Translations under genes and position numbers: made by a program | In this document: positions 42,268 through 50,736 of the stretch, one piece after another | How the letters are laid out: every line of letters starts with the position of its first letter | Position numbering within the stretch: the stretch's first letter is position 1 | Notes under the pieces: generated by a model | What the model saw: only the letters and a program-made list of their open reading frames with translations | Databases searched by the model: none | What the model was told of the DNA's origin: nothing | Assembly (NCBI GenBank): GCA_029565935.1 | Contig: JAKQNF010000020.1 | Coordinates: forward strand, 1 to 60,567 | DNA length: 60,567 bases | Origin: Bacillota bacterium | GTDB taxonomy: Bacteria; Bacillota; DTU025; MWDF01 | Direction of reading: 5' to 3'

Positions 42268-43061
42268 TGCAGGGCTGGAGGTTGATAGTATCCCCGGCGG
42301 CAGACGGGGCGTGGAACATGGCCGTCGACGAGGCGCTGCTGGAATCGGTCCAGGCCGGGGCCTGTCCCCCTACGCTCAGGTTCTTCACGTGGGACCCGGC
42401 GTGCCTGTCCCTGGGCTTCAACCAGAAGGCATCGGAATCGTGCGACATGGATGCGTTAAGAAGGCGCGGCTACACGATGGTCAGGCGGCGCACCGGGGGC
42501 CGGGCGGTCCTGCACGACGACGAGCTCACGTACAGCGTGATTGCGGATTCGATGCTTTTTGGCGGAGGGTCCGTGCTGGACATATACATGATGATAAGCG
42601 GTGCTCTGGCCGACGGGCTCAAGGCGTTCGGGGTGGCCGCGGACCTGGTCCCCGCATATTCCGACAAGGGCAAGGAGAAGACGGCCGCCTGCTTCGACGT
42701 ACCATCGAGCTTCGAAGTGGCCTGGAAGGGCAGGAAGATAATCGGCAGCGCCCAGTTCAGGTCGGGAAGGTATTTCCTGCAGCACGGCTCTATACTCATG
42801 TCGGCTGACATAGACGCCCTGCTGGAGTCGTGTGCTCTGCCGCTTGTCATGAAGGACAGGCTTGCCGGGGGCATCGCCACCGTAGGCGAGGCGCTCGGAA
42901 GGCGCGTCGGAAGGTACGAGCTGGTGCCCTACATCACCGGGCAGTTCGAGCAGCTCGTGGGCTCCGGTCTGCTAGAGGAGGGCCTTACCGCATCCGAGGA
43001 GGCACGGGCCAAGGAGCTTCTGGGAAAATATAGCAGCGACGGGTGGAACCTCCTGAAATAG
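42267..43061 (+). CDS. Octanoyl/lipoyl protein transferase (LipM/LplA family)
   Basis: Lipoate-protein ligase A/B-fold protein of 264 residues. RRTGGRAVLHDDELTYSV is the substrate loop, and KTAACFDVPSSFEVAWKGRKIIGSAQFR carries Cys142 and Lys157 in the positions used by LipM-type octanoyltransferases. The presence of that cysteine favours transfer of octanoate from octanoyl-ACP to GcvH over ATP-dependent salvage, but LplA-like ligase activity is not excluded. The gene overlaps the second radical SAM gene and has GAGGAGGG upstream. Confidence 0.87.
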   Translation: MQGWRLIVSPAADGAWNMAVDEALLESVQAGACPPTLRFFTWDPACLSLGFNQKASESCDMDALRRRGYTMVRRRTGGRAVLHDDELTYSVIADSMLFGGGSVLDIYMMISGALADGLKAFGVAADLVPAYSDKGKEKTAACFDVPSSFEVAWKGRKIIGSAQFRSGRYFLQHGSILMSADIDALLESCALPLVMKDRLAGGIATVGEALGRRVGRYELVPYITGQFEQLVGSGLLEEGLTASEEARAKELLGKYSSDGWNLLK

Positions 43062-43083
43062 GTCGTGAAAGGGGCGGTCCTTC

Positions 43084-43983
43084 GTGGTCAGGATAGGCAG
43101 GGAGCATTTCATCACCCGCTTCGGCCCGGACATCAAGGCAGTGGAAGAGGTGGAACCGGGCGCCACGGTAGTATTCGAGACCCACGACTGCTGGCACGGC
43201 CAGCTGAAATCCGAATGCCAGGAGATAGAGAGGCTCGATTTTACGGCGATGAACCCGGCGACCGGACCGTTAGGGGTCAAAGGGGCCAGGCCTGGGGACG
43301 TGCTGTCGGTCAAGGTGCTTTCGATACGCACGGGGGAGACCGGCGCGGTGAGCGTGATGCCAGGAGACGGAGTCCTCAAGCAGATGGTCGAAAGATCCGC
43401 GACCAGGATCCTTACCATCAAGGACGGTCGCGTGGCATTCGGCGACATCGTGCTTAGTTCGGTACCGATGATCGGAGTGATGGGCGTGGCCGCCTCCTGT
43501 GACGAGGAAGGGGACGTTTCGACCGCTACGCCGGGCCGCCATGGGGGGAACATGGACACGAAGGACGTCCGGGAGGGCGTGACCGTCTACTTTCCAGTGA
43601 ACCAGGACGGCGCGATGCTGGCCATGGGCGATGTCCACGCCGTTATGGGGGACGGAGAAGTCTGCGTGACCGGGTGCGAGACGGAGGCCGAGGTCGAAGT
43701 GCTGGTCGACGTGGCCCGGGGTATCGGATTGGACTGGCCCGCCATAGACGACGGGGAATCCTTCATGATAGTCGCTTCAGCGGAAGACCTAGACAAGGCC
43801 GCCGAGCAGGCCACAGCCGCGGCCGTCTCTCTCATCTCCAGGACCCAGGGTCTTTCCTGGCAGGAATCCTACATGCTCGCAAGCCTTGCGGTGGACCTTA
43901 GGATCAGCCAATGCGTGGACCCCAAGAAGACCATAAGAGCGGTCATCCCGCACACCGTCTTGAAGCATCCCATAGGCCTTTAG
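43084..43983 (+). CDS. Acetamidase/formamidase family protein
   Basis: Amidase of 299 residues from the FmdA/AmdA family, hydrolysing formamide or short aliphatic amides to the acid and ammonia. GATVVFETHDCWHGQL, NPATGPLGVKGARPGDVLSVKV, IGVMGVAASCDEEG and GGNMDTKDVREGVTVYFPV are the family's conserved blocks. Start is GTG 43084; the site AAAGGGGCGG is close upstream, 22 bases after the LipM-like gene. Formamide could arise in histidine degradation, which would fit ftcD in this window only loosely. Confidence 0.92.
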   Translation: MVRIGREHFITRFGPDIKAVEEVEPGATVVFETHDCWHGQLKSECQEIERLDFTAMNPATGPLGVKGARPGDVLSVKVLSIRTGETGAVSVMPGDGVLKQMVERSATRILTIKDGRVAFGDIVLSSVPMIGVMGVAASCDEEGDVSTATPGRHGGNMDTKDVREGVTVYFPVNQDGAMLAMGDVHAVMGDGEVCVTGCETEAEVEVLVDVARGIGLDWPAIDDGESFMIVASAEDLDKAAEQATAAAVSLISRTQGLSWQESYMLASLAVDLRISQCVDPKKTIRAVIPHTVLKHPIGL

Positions 43984-43995
43984 GAGGTCCTCACC

Positions 43996-44904
43996 ATGGA
44001 CGCTGGACATGAGGCGGTAAGAATAGAAGCTCTCACAAAGGAGGCGCTCGCCCCTTTCCTGGACTTCTGCAGGGCGTATCGTGACGGGCTTGATGATTCC
44101 TTTCTTTCCGAAGGCGACCTTCTAAAGTTCGAACCCGGCCCTGCGGATCCGACCTTCGTCGCCATAGGGGCTGGCCATGGGATCATCGGTGCCGCATCCC
44201 TTATCCTTGGCGGCATAATCAAACCTTCAGGCAGGGCGCGCTTGAGGATCCTCTATTCGCTATATGACGATCCCCTCCTGTACGGGAGGCTATTAAGCCA
44301 GATAATGGAAACCGCAAAGGGCCTGACCTCTATCTACGTCTTCATACCGGATGACAACTCCAAGGTCACAGCCGCGGTAGAACGGCTGGGTTTCGTCCTT
44401 GAGCGCACGGCATACAGCATGGCAAGGAAAGCCTGCGACGTCTTGCCGTACATTCTTCCTCACGGCTTCTCCATAAGGCCGTTCGCAGGCGGCCTTGACG
44501 AGCGAGCCTGGTGCGAGGTCAGGAACAGAGCCTTCGCCTCGCTCAAGGGGAATGATGCGCCGTTGGCGCAGGAGGATGTCGCAAGGATGGCCGAGGCCGA
44601 CGGGACCGATGGACGCATGCTGATGCTCCTTGACGGCACAAGGCCGGTGGGGGTTGTAAGGGGCGCGTTCGAAGAATTAAAGGGAACCCTCGTATTCGAT
44701 ATAGGGCCGCTGGCGGTGCTCCCCGGATACCAGGGGAAGGGCCTCGGCAGGGCGTTGCTTCGAGCCATACTGGCATACGCAGGCGAAAGGCGGACGGACG
44801 CGGTCCTGAGTGTCGATTCTACGAACGAATCCGCGCTCAGGCTCTATTCTGAAGAAGGCTTTAAAAAAGTGAAGGGGTTCGCATGCTACGTTCTCGCACT
44901 GTGA
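43996..44904 (+). CDS. GNAT acetyltransferase with two GNAT halves
   Basis: A 302-residue protein. The C-terminal half (about residues 155-302) is a clear GNAT domain with the acetyl-CoA loop LPGYQGKGLGRALLRAILAY and a closing STNESALRLYSEEGFKKVKGF. The N-terminal half is a degenerate copy lacking the Q/R-x-x-G-x-G/A loop but ending in AAVERLGFVLERTAYSMARK. Tandem GNATs include mycothiol synthase, but nothing else suggests that pathway. AGGAGG precedes the ATG. Its last codons contain the terminator of the opposing gene. Substrate unknown. Confidence 0.8.
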   Translation: MDAGHEAVRIEALTKEALAPFLDFCRAYRDGLDDSFLSEGDLLKFEPGPADPTFVAIGAGHGIIGAASLILGGIIKPSGRARLRILYSLYDDPLLYGRLLSQIMETAKGLTSIYVFIPDDNSKVTAAVERLGFVLERTAYSMARKACDVLPYILPHGFSIRPFAGGLDERAWCEVRNRAFASLKGNDAPLAQEDVARMAEADGTDGRMLMLLDGTRPVGVVRGAFEELKGTLVFDIGPLAVLPGYQGKGLGRALLRAILAYAGERRTDAVLSVDSTNESALRLYSEEGFKKVKGFACYVLAL

Positions 44905-44912
44905 ACCCCTTC
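44863..44912 (-). terminator. Leftward terminator embedded in the end of the opposing GNAT gene
   Basis: GAAGGGGTTC (44871-44880) pairs with GAACCCCTTC (44903-44912). Read on the minus strand, the stem is followed by ACTTTTTTAAAG, a proper T run, so it ends the leftward propeller transcript while lying inside the rightward acetyltransferase coding end. Confidence 0.8.
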
Positions 44913-44938
44913 AGCCTATTAATTTGCGTCCTGCCTTA

Positions 44939-46066
44939 TCAGTCGACCGTGAACCTTGCCAGTCTGCCGGACGAGGATACGAATACGTACCAACCGCCAG
45001 AAACGGCCAAGGCGTCCTTGCCGATCCACGAAGCCTTGTACTCGGCGGTAACGGCCAGTCCCTTGTCTATGATGGCGGCTATGCCATCGCCGGTCATGAA
45101 CAGACCGTTTCCGCTCGTCCCGACAGGCTGGGACAGGACTTTGAACGGAGCGGGCGCCGAAGCCGATACCTTGCCGTCCTTGGCCGCCCTGCTCACGATG
45201 TTCGAGCCACCTTTTTCTATTAGCACCAGGCCGCATTCAGCATCATACGCAAGGTATTGGGGCATCTCGATCGTGACCGACCACAAGACCGAGTTGCCGC
45301 TCATCCCGTCCCACATAACGAGCCTCTTGTAATCGGCTGCCGCGGCTATCCTGTTCGAGGACACCACGGCTATGGCGGTTATGTTGAATGGCCATATGTG
45401 GTTACAGTCGTAGTTCGTATCGCCGTACTTCACGCTGGCTATCGAAAGGTAGTCCAGCGGCTCCATATCGCTGTATATGCCGTAGACCTGCCCTAGCACC
45501 AGCAGGTTGTCGCCGCCCAGGTAAGTCAGGGACCTCACGGGTCCCAGGGCTATGGGTATTCAAGTATCGCATCCCGTGGCCGGGTCGTACAGCCACAGGA
45601 ACTTACCTGCGCTGCTTATGAGTACGGCGCCCCTTTCCGAGGCGACCGCGATCCTGCCGTCGGGCAGCGGTTCCATGGACCTGACCTTCTGCTCCCATAC
45701 GTACGTCCAGGACAGCTTGCCGGCAGGGCTGATTCTGGATATGCGCCTGCCTTGCGAAACCCATGCCCCGCCCGCGCCGTCTCCTGCGATCGAAGTGACG
45801 GCTTCCTTACCGGGATCCCATCTCCATACGGTCGAGCCGTCCTTTGAGATCCTGACTAGCGCGCCGCCTACCATGGCGAGCGCCCCTCCGTCGCCGGTCA
45901 AAGCAGGCCGCACTGTAGAGACGCCTTCGATCACCCAGTCGGGTACCAGGTCCGTCTTGCCGGCGATGACCGGACCCGCCAGGACCAGAAAAAACAGGGA
46001 CACGGAAATAGCTGCCGCTATCTTGATTCTGTCCCTTGCTCCGATGAACATTTCCCCTTCCCCCAT
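44939..46066 (-). pseudogene. Exported beta-propeller protein interrupted by an in-frame TGA
   Basis: One continuous reading frame of 375 codons split by a single TGA at codon 169 (45560-45562); the parts are 168 residues (45560-46066) and the remainder to 44939. The N terminus has a signal sequence or anchor (about residues 14-35, IKIAAAISVSLFFLVLAGPVIA), then PQQ-like propeller blades (ALVRISKDGSTVWRWDPG, SPAGKLSWTYVWEQKV, AGKFLWLYDPATG). The stop falls after GCDT and the frame continues IPIALGPVRSLTYLGG with the same blade character. Possible explanations: a TGG to TGA nonsense mutation, a sequencing error, or selenocysteine (C166-x-x-U169; see findings). ATG 46066 has GAGG seven bases upstream. 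Function unknown. Confidence 0.65.
45530..45562 (-). other. In-frame TGA with downstream hairpin
   Basis: On the minus strand the TGA (45562-45560) is followed after 14 bases by a perfect 6-bp stem GGGACC / GGTCCC with the loop CGTGA. The loop begins 21 bases after the TGA and has G as its second base, within the published range for bacterial SECIS elements. GC-rich hairpins of this size also arise by chance. Confidence 0.4.
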
Positions 46067-46186
46067 CTTCCATCCTCGGACATCAGCTTAGGTCCATCCT
46101 CCCAGCGGTCTAAGGACCGCCTAAGAACATGTTACATCTACATCGGCCCGGCGTCTAAGGGAAGCCTCGCGCCCGGTGCATCATGC

Positions 46187-46831
46187 CTATAGCAAGACAG
46201 GATCGCCCTCATAGCTTACCTGTATCTTCCTGAAATATACGTCCGTGCTCGTGTCGGCATCCGTTAGGAAGCTCACATAACTTACCGCCGGCTTGAAATA
46301 CAGCGCAGTGAAGCTGGAGATCAGCGATCCGTTCAGAGTGATCCTTATGGCATCGCCCTTCCTGGAAAGCCTGAAGACATTATCGCCGTTCTTGAATCCG
46401 GGTATAGGCTTCCTGGTCTCCACGTCCCTGTATTCCAAACCTTCACCGTCCTCGTGCACGAGGACCTCTTCGTTGGCCTCGTCGCCGGCCATGTCGAATT
46501 CGCAGGTAATATAATGCTCCGGGTAGTCGCTTTCGCTGTCTCCCACCCAGATCCTGAAGTTCGCCGTATTGGAGATGTCGACATCCATCCACATGTACAG
46601 CGTAAGCGTAAAGTCGGAAGTAAACCCTATGGGGGACGTCACGTTGTACTCCCTAATGGTGAGCCCCGAACCCGGAGGCTCGTTCAGGTTCCATGCGGAG
46701 GATCCGCCCCAGTCAGCCAAATCGGCGGGCAGAGCCTTAGTGAAATCGACCGTCCATGTCTTCTGGCATCCTGACAGGACCAGTGCAGACAGAAGTACCG
46801 CCATCGCCATGTATATGCGAAGCGTTTTCAT
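46187..46831 (-). CDS. Lipoprotein of unknown function
   Basis: A 214-residue exported lipoprotein. The signal peptide ends in the lipobox LSGC with C22 as the lipidated residue. The mature part is rich in beta strands and aromatic residues (SPIGFTSDFTLTLYMWMDV, GDAIRITLNGSLISSF, YFRKIQVSYEGDP), which suggests a jelly-roll or concanavalin-like sugar-binding fold, but no family is recognised. GGAGG lies before the ATG. It is in the same direction as the split propeller gene 120 bases downstream and the lipoprotein upstream. Confidence 0.78.
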   Translation of the reverse strand: MKTLRIYMAMAVLLSALVLSGCQKTWTVDFTKALPADLADWGGSSAWNLNEPPGSGLTIREYNVTSPIGFTSDFTLTLYMWMDVDISNTANFRIWVGDSESDYPEHYITCEFDMAGDEANEEVLVHEDGEGLEYRDVETRKPIPGFKNGDNVFRLSRKGDAIRITLNGSLISSFTALYFKPAVSYVSFLTDADTSTDVYFRKIQVSYEGDPVLL

Positions 46832-46964
46832 TACAGCACCTCCTCATCTAGAGCATCAATTAGTTCTTCAATGCTCAAAGAAGGATTCCTTTAATCTTTG
46901 AATATTATCTATTTTGTACTATCTGCTCGACTTACTGGCCCATGGCACATGGATGCAGCCTCCT

Positions 46965-47008
46965 AACGCATGAAGGCAGCCTTTCGGCTGCCCTCGCGAT
47001 GCGTTTTT
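46965..47008 (+). terminator. Orphan rightward terminator-like hairpin
   Basis: Two-part stem: AACGCAT (46965-46971) with ATGCGTT (46999-47005) enclosing GGCAGCC (46975-46981) with GGCTGCC (46986-46992). A T run (TTTTT) follows only on the plus strand, although both flanking genes read leftward and the nearest rightward gene ended at 44904. It may also act leftward between the two lipoprotein genes. Confidence 0.6.
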
Positions 47009-47034
47009 AGGAAAAGGGGTCTGGTCCTATCCGC

Positions 47035-47415
47035 CTATATGCCCGTTGCCGGTTTGAACTCAATCCTCACGCTGCCCTGCGCCTTCTCGCCCACGATGGA
47101 AACGACGTACTCGCCCGTCTTGGGCACCCTAATCGTGAAGTTCGTAGTGATGCTGCAATCACCGGAGTAGATCTCCTGACCGGCAGTCGAGGTCAAAGAC
47201 AGCTTGATGCTGCCCTTTATCCTCGTTATGTCGACCTTCAGCTCGTCGCCCTCCTGGAACGACAGGACCTGCGTCCTTTCGCCGTTCAGCATCTCGAAGT
47301 CGATCTGGTATGAGCTGTCATCGACCTTCCTGCTGCCGGAGAATATCTCCTCGTCGCAGCCGCCAAGGCATAATGCCAGCAACAGAATGGATAATATCAC
47401 CGTTGCCTTTTTCAT
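47035..47415 (-). CDS. Small lipoprotein of unknown function
   Basis: A 126-residue exported lipoprotein. MKKATVILSILLLALCLGGC ends in the lipobox with C20. The mature region has short beta-strand segments (YQIDFEMLNGERTQVLSFQEGDELKVD, TGEYVVSIVGEKAQGSVRIEF) that look like a small Ig-like or bacterial pre-peptidase C-terminal type beta-sandwich; this is a guess. ATG 47415 sits eight bases after GGAGG; an in-frame TTG at 47430 lies in that site and is rejected. Confidence 0.78.
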   Translation of the reverse strand: MKKATVILSILLLALCLGGCDEEIFSGSRKVDDSSYQIDFEMLNGERTQVLSFQEGDELKVDITRIKGSIKLSLTSTAGQEIYSGDCSITTNFTIRVPKTGEYVVSIVGEKAQGSVRIEFKPATGI

Positions 47416-47585
47416 AGGCAACACCTCCAATATGTGTGAAAATTTCGTTTTTTGAACATATTAGCAGATTGTACCTTAGCGGATAATACCTGTCAACAGC
47501 TCAATAACTAGATTTTTCTCAGTGGGGGTTCGGATGGCACTGGAAATGGTGTCGCATCGCAGTTAGTGCCCATCCGGGGATTATC

Positions 47586-47626
47586 GAAGAAAAATAAAAA
47601 ATACCCGTCTAAGATCACGGGTATTT
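47586..47626 (-). terminator. Rho-independent terminator of the cca-folD unit
   Basis: Minus strand AAATACCCGT with ACGGGTATTT (47617-47626 and 47599-47608) followed by a T-rich run TTTTATTTTTCTT. It is 44 bases after the stop of the GNAT gene. Confidence 0.92.
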
Positions 47627-47669
47627 AGTCGTTCTTTCGCGATACGTTAATCCGTCGGCATCAAGCGCC

Positions 47670-48398
47670 TCAGTCGGTGAACATGATGTCGCAGGCTTCG
47701 ACGAAGCCGAGCTTCCTTACGAGTGAGAGGGACTTTTCGTTGTCCTTGGACACATGTACCATCGGGACTCTGCCCATAGCCCTCAGGCTCTTGATAAGGC
47801 TGAGCGTTATCTCCATCGCTATGCCCTGTCTTCTGTACTCGGGCAGGACCATCATGAAGCCCATTGCGAAATCGCCGTGCGTCATCGCCCAGCCGATGAG
47901 CCTCCCCTCCTTGAAGATACCGTAAGATGGTCCGCCAAGTATCCTCTCGGTGACATAGTCGATCCCGAAAAGCACATCATCTCCGTAGGCGTCATAGATT
48001 GCCTTCGCATGCTCTTTTCCGATTGGTACAGCTTCACCCTTGGGTTCAGGCACTTCGGTCCCGTCCGGTAGATAGAGCACCCTGTACCGCCTTACGCTCG
48101 CCGGTTCCTTTGTACCTAGGGCCGCCTTAAGGCTCCAGTCGAAGGCGGGACATATGTCCACGCACCTGATACCTTCGAAGATGCCCCCGAGCAGCTTCGC
48201 CTGCTTCTCGTCCCTAGAGGACAGCGCGCCCCATCTCTCCTCCTTGAACCCGAAGACCGCAGCGCAGGAAGAGCCGCATATCGCGGCTCTTTCTACGTTG
48301 AATCTACCAATATGTTCTAAGAATCCCGCGTTGGTTATCCTGTCCAGGCCCAGCAGGGCTTTGAGCTCATCAGCGGATGCTTCCATGACCTTTGGCAA
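47670..48398 (-). CDS. GNAT-family N-acetyltransferase
   Basis: A 242-residue protein with a C-terminal FR47-like GNAT domain: FMMVLPEYRRQGIAMEITLSLIK holds the acetyl-CoA loop, and HVSKDNEKSLSLVRKLGFVEA is the usual end. The first 110 residues are a helical region of unknown type with several cysteines (RAAICGSSCAAVFG, IRCVDICPAFDW). TTG 48398 is seven bases after GGGGAAG, which overlaps the folD stop codon; ATG 48386 has no site at the right distance. It ends the leftward cca-garK-murD-folD unit. Substrate unknown. Confidence 0.82.
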   Translation of the reverse strand: MPKVMEASADELKALLGLDRITNAGFLEHIGRFNVERAAICGSSCAAVFGFKEERWGALSSRDEKQAKLLGGIFEGIRCVDICPAFDWSLKAALGTKEPASVRRYRVLYLPDGTEVPEPKGEAVPIGKEHAKAIYDAYGDDVLFGIDYVTERILGGPSYGIFKEGRLIGWAMTHGDFAMGFMMVLPEYRRQGIAMEITLSLIKSLRAMGRVPMVHVSKDNEKSLSLVRKLGFVEACDIMFTD

Positions 48399-48402
48399 AA
48401 TG

Positions 48403-49266
48403 TCACTTCCCCGTCATTATCGCCCTTGCGGCCTTTATGGTGTTGTGCATGAGCATCGTTATGGTCATCGGGCCGACCCCTCCCGGAACCGGAGTGATCC
48501 AGCCGGCGATTTCCTTCGCGGCGTCGAAGTCCACGTCCCCTACGAGCTTCTTCGAGCCCTCCACCTTGTTGGTGCCGACGTCTATTACGACCGCCCCTGG
48601 CTTTATCCATTCACCCTTGATCATCTTCGCCTTGCCTACCGCGGCCACGAGCACATCCGCCATCTTGCACATCTCGGCCAAGTCCTTCGTCCTAGAGTGG
48701 CAGATGGTGACGGTCGCGTGCTTCTCCAGAAGCAGCACCGCCACGGGTTTGCCCACGATGTTGCTCCTGCCGACGACCACTGCGTGCTTGCCGGTCAGAT
48801 CCACGCCGCTCCTCTTGATGAGCTCCATTATGCCGGCGGGAGTGCACGACTTGAGGCAAGGCCTGCCTATGAGCAGGTTCCCGATGTTCACGGGGTGGAA
48901 GCCGTCAACGTCCTTCATGGGATCGATGGTGCTGATCACAGCATCGGCGTCCATGTGCTTGGGAAGTGGCAGCTGCACCAGGATCCCGTCGATCTTGGGA
49001 TCGAGGTTCAGCCTCTTTACGAGGCTCTCCAGCTCGGCCTGCGTGGTCTGCTCGGGCAGGGCGTGCTCCTCGGAGTACATGCCCAGCTCGGCGCATCCCT
49101 TCTTCTTGCTGTTGACGTATGTCCTGCTGGCAGGGTCCTCGCCGACGATTACCACGGCAAGGCCGGGCTCTCTTCCGAATTCCTTCTTGAACTCGTCCAC
49201 CTCTAGCTTGAGCCCTTCTCTGATCTCGGCTGCGACGGCTTTGCCGTCGATGATTGTCGCGGTCAT
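48403..49266 (-). CDS. folD: Bifunctional methylene-THF dehydrogenase / methenyl-THF cyclohydrolase
   Basis: Interconverts methylene-THF, methenyl-THF and 10-formyl-THF using NAD(P). 287 residues with [14 protein letters not shown] (catalytic lysine region), [30 protein letters not shown] (dinucleotide loop) and [19 protein letters not shown]. It joins the glycine cleavage and formimino-THF branches to the formyl-THF pool. ATG follows GGAGGTAG; it is 4 bases after the murD stop. Confidence 0.97.
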   Translation of the reverse strand: MTATIIDGKAVAAEIREGLKLEVDEFKKEFGREPGLAVVIVGEDPASRTYVNSKKKGCAELGMYSEEHALPEQTTQAELESLVKRLNLDPKIDGILVQLPLPKHMDADAVISTIDPMKDVDGFHPVNIGNLLIGRPCLKSCTPAGIMELIKRSGVDLTGKHAVVVGRSNIVGKPVAVLLLEKHATVTICHSRTKDLAEMCKMADVLVAAVGKAKMIKGEWIKPGAVVIDVGTNKVEGSKKLVGDVDFDAAKEIAGWITPVPGGVGPMTITMLMHNTIKAARAIMTGK

Positions 49267-49270
49267 GAGA

Positions 49271-50701
49271 CTACCTCCTACTGCTGATTATATCCTTCAC
49301 AAGTTCCTTGAAACGCCTGCCGCGCTCCTCGAAGTTGTTGAACATGTCATAGCTTGCGCATGCCGGCGACATGAGCACGACGTCCCCGGCCACGGCAGCT
49401 GCATCAGCCATCTTCACGGCCTCGTCGAAAGTGGCCGCCCTTTCCATAACGGGCGCTGCCGCGTTCATCCTCGCAGCCGCCGCCTTGAAGGCTTCCTCTA
49501 TCTTGGGGGCGGTGATGCCCAGAGTAACGAGGTGTTTGACCTTTCCCAGCGCCAGCTCCGCCATCGAATCGAATGGGAGGTGCTTGTCGTAGCCGCCCGC
49601 GATGAGCACGATGGGCATCTCCATCGCGTCCAGCGCCGCCATGGTCCTGGCCGGGCTGGTGGCTATCGAATCGTTTACATATAATATCCCGGCGGCTTCG
49701 CCCGCCGTCTCGAGCCTGTGCTCCACTCCCTCGAACTTCCTCACCGCCGACAGCATGTCCCTTGCTTCGGCCCCGCAGACGGATGAGATCGCCATCGCAG
49801 CGAGGACGTTCCTCACGTTGTGGATGCCCGGTATCTTGATGTCCTTCCTGGACATGACCGTCTCATCGGCCTTGCCGGGCGATCTTAGGCACAGCTCCCC
49901 GCCTCTTAGGAAAGCCCCCGCGTCGACCGGCCCTTCAGCCGAGAACCAGATGATGGATCCCTTGGCCGCGGACTTGAGGGACGCCGCGTTCTGATCGTCC
50001 GCCCCCAGCACCGCGAAGTCGGCCTTTTTCTGGTAGGACAGGATGTTGCACTTCGACGCTATATAATCTTCCATGTTGGGGTGCACGTCTAGATGGTTCG
50101 GGGTGATGTTCAGGACCGCCGCGACGTCCGGGCTGGTATTTAAGAACTTCAGCTGGAAGCTGGACATCTCAAGGACCACGAAATCGTCGGCGCACGTATC
50201 CAGCACGTCTTCCACCAGGGGTTGGCCGATGTTGCCGCCTACTAGTACGTTGCCCCTGCCGCGCCTTCTGCAGGCCTCCTCGAGGATTAGCCCGGTTAAA
50301 GTCGTCGTTGTGGTCTTGCCGGAGCTGCCGGTGATCCCTATGACCGGGCATTCGGCCAGCCGCATCGTGAGCTCTATCTCATAGCCGAACTTCACGCCTT
50401 CTGCCTTGGCCGTAAGGAAATCTGGTCTGTTCGGATTGATCCCGGGAGAAGGGAAGACGTAGTCGAAGCTGTCTATCCCCTCGAAGGCATCGGAACCGGC
50501 CCTCAGCTCGTACACGGTGCCCGCTAGCTTCTCGGTCTGGGCCTTTAGTTCATCCGCCGGCTTCCTGTCGAACACGGTTATCCTAGCGCCCGCCCTGGAA
50601 AGCACCCTTATGAGCGGCACGCTCGTCCTCGCAAGGCCGGTCACCGCTATGTGGGCGCCGTTATAGGCGCTTAATATCTCGTTTTGTCTTCTGCTGGACA
50701 T
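49271..50701 (-). CDS. murD: UDP-N-acetylmuramoylalanine--D-glutamate ligase
   Basis: Adds D-glutamate to UDP-MurNAc-L-Ala in peptidoglycan synthesis. 476 residues; N-terminal Rossmann-like domain, ATP loop [16 protein letters not shown] (about residues 122-137), [20 protein letters not shown], and [26 protein letters not shown], with HxN-type and C-terminal ligand-binding motifs in place. It lies away from the usual mra/mur cell-wall cluster, between glycerate kinase and folD. GGAGG precedes the ATG. Confidence 0.95.
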   Translation of the reverse strand: MSSRRQNEILSAYNGAHIAVTGLARTSVPLIRVLSRAGARITVFDRKPADELKAQTEKLAGTVYELRAGSDAFEGIDSFDYVFPSPGINPNRPDFLTAKAEGVKFGYEIELTMRLAECPVIGITGSSGKTTTTTLTGLILEEACRRRGRGNVLVGGNIGQPLVEDVLDTCADDFVVLEMSSFQLKFLNTSPDVAAVLNITPNHLDVHPNMEDYIASKCNILSYQKKADFAVLGADDQNAASLKSAAKGSIIWFSAEGPVDAGAFLRGGELCLRSPGKADETVMSRKDIKIPGIHNVRNVLAAMAISSVCGAEARDMLSAVRKFEGVEHRLETAGEAAGILYVNDSIATSPARTMAALDAMEMPIVLIAGGYDKHLPFDSMAELALGKVKHLVTLGITAPKIEEAFKAAAARMNAAAPVMERAATFDEAVKMADAAAVAGDVVLMSPACASYDMFNNFEERGRRFKELVKDIISSRR

Positions 50702-50736
50702 TCATTCCTCCGTAAGTCCCGTTGACCGCCTGACGG

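Noticed and set aside
44939-46066. Genome-wide reassignment of TGA to Trp as the reason for the in-frame TGA
   Set aside because: TGA ends many other genes here, for example mmdA, meaB, panB and the heavy-metal protein.
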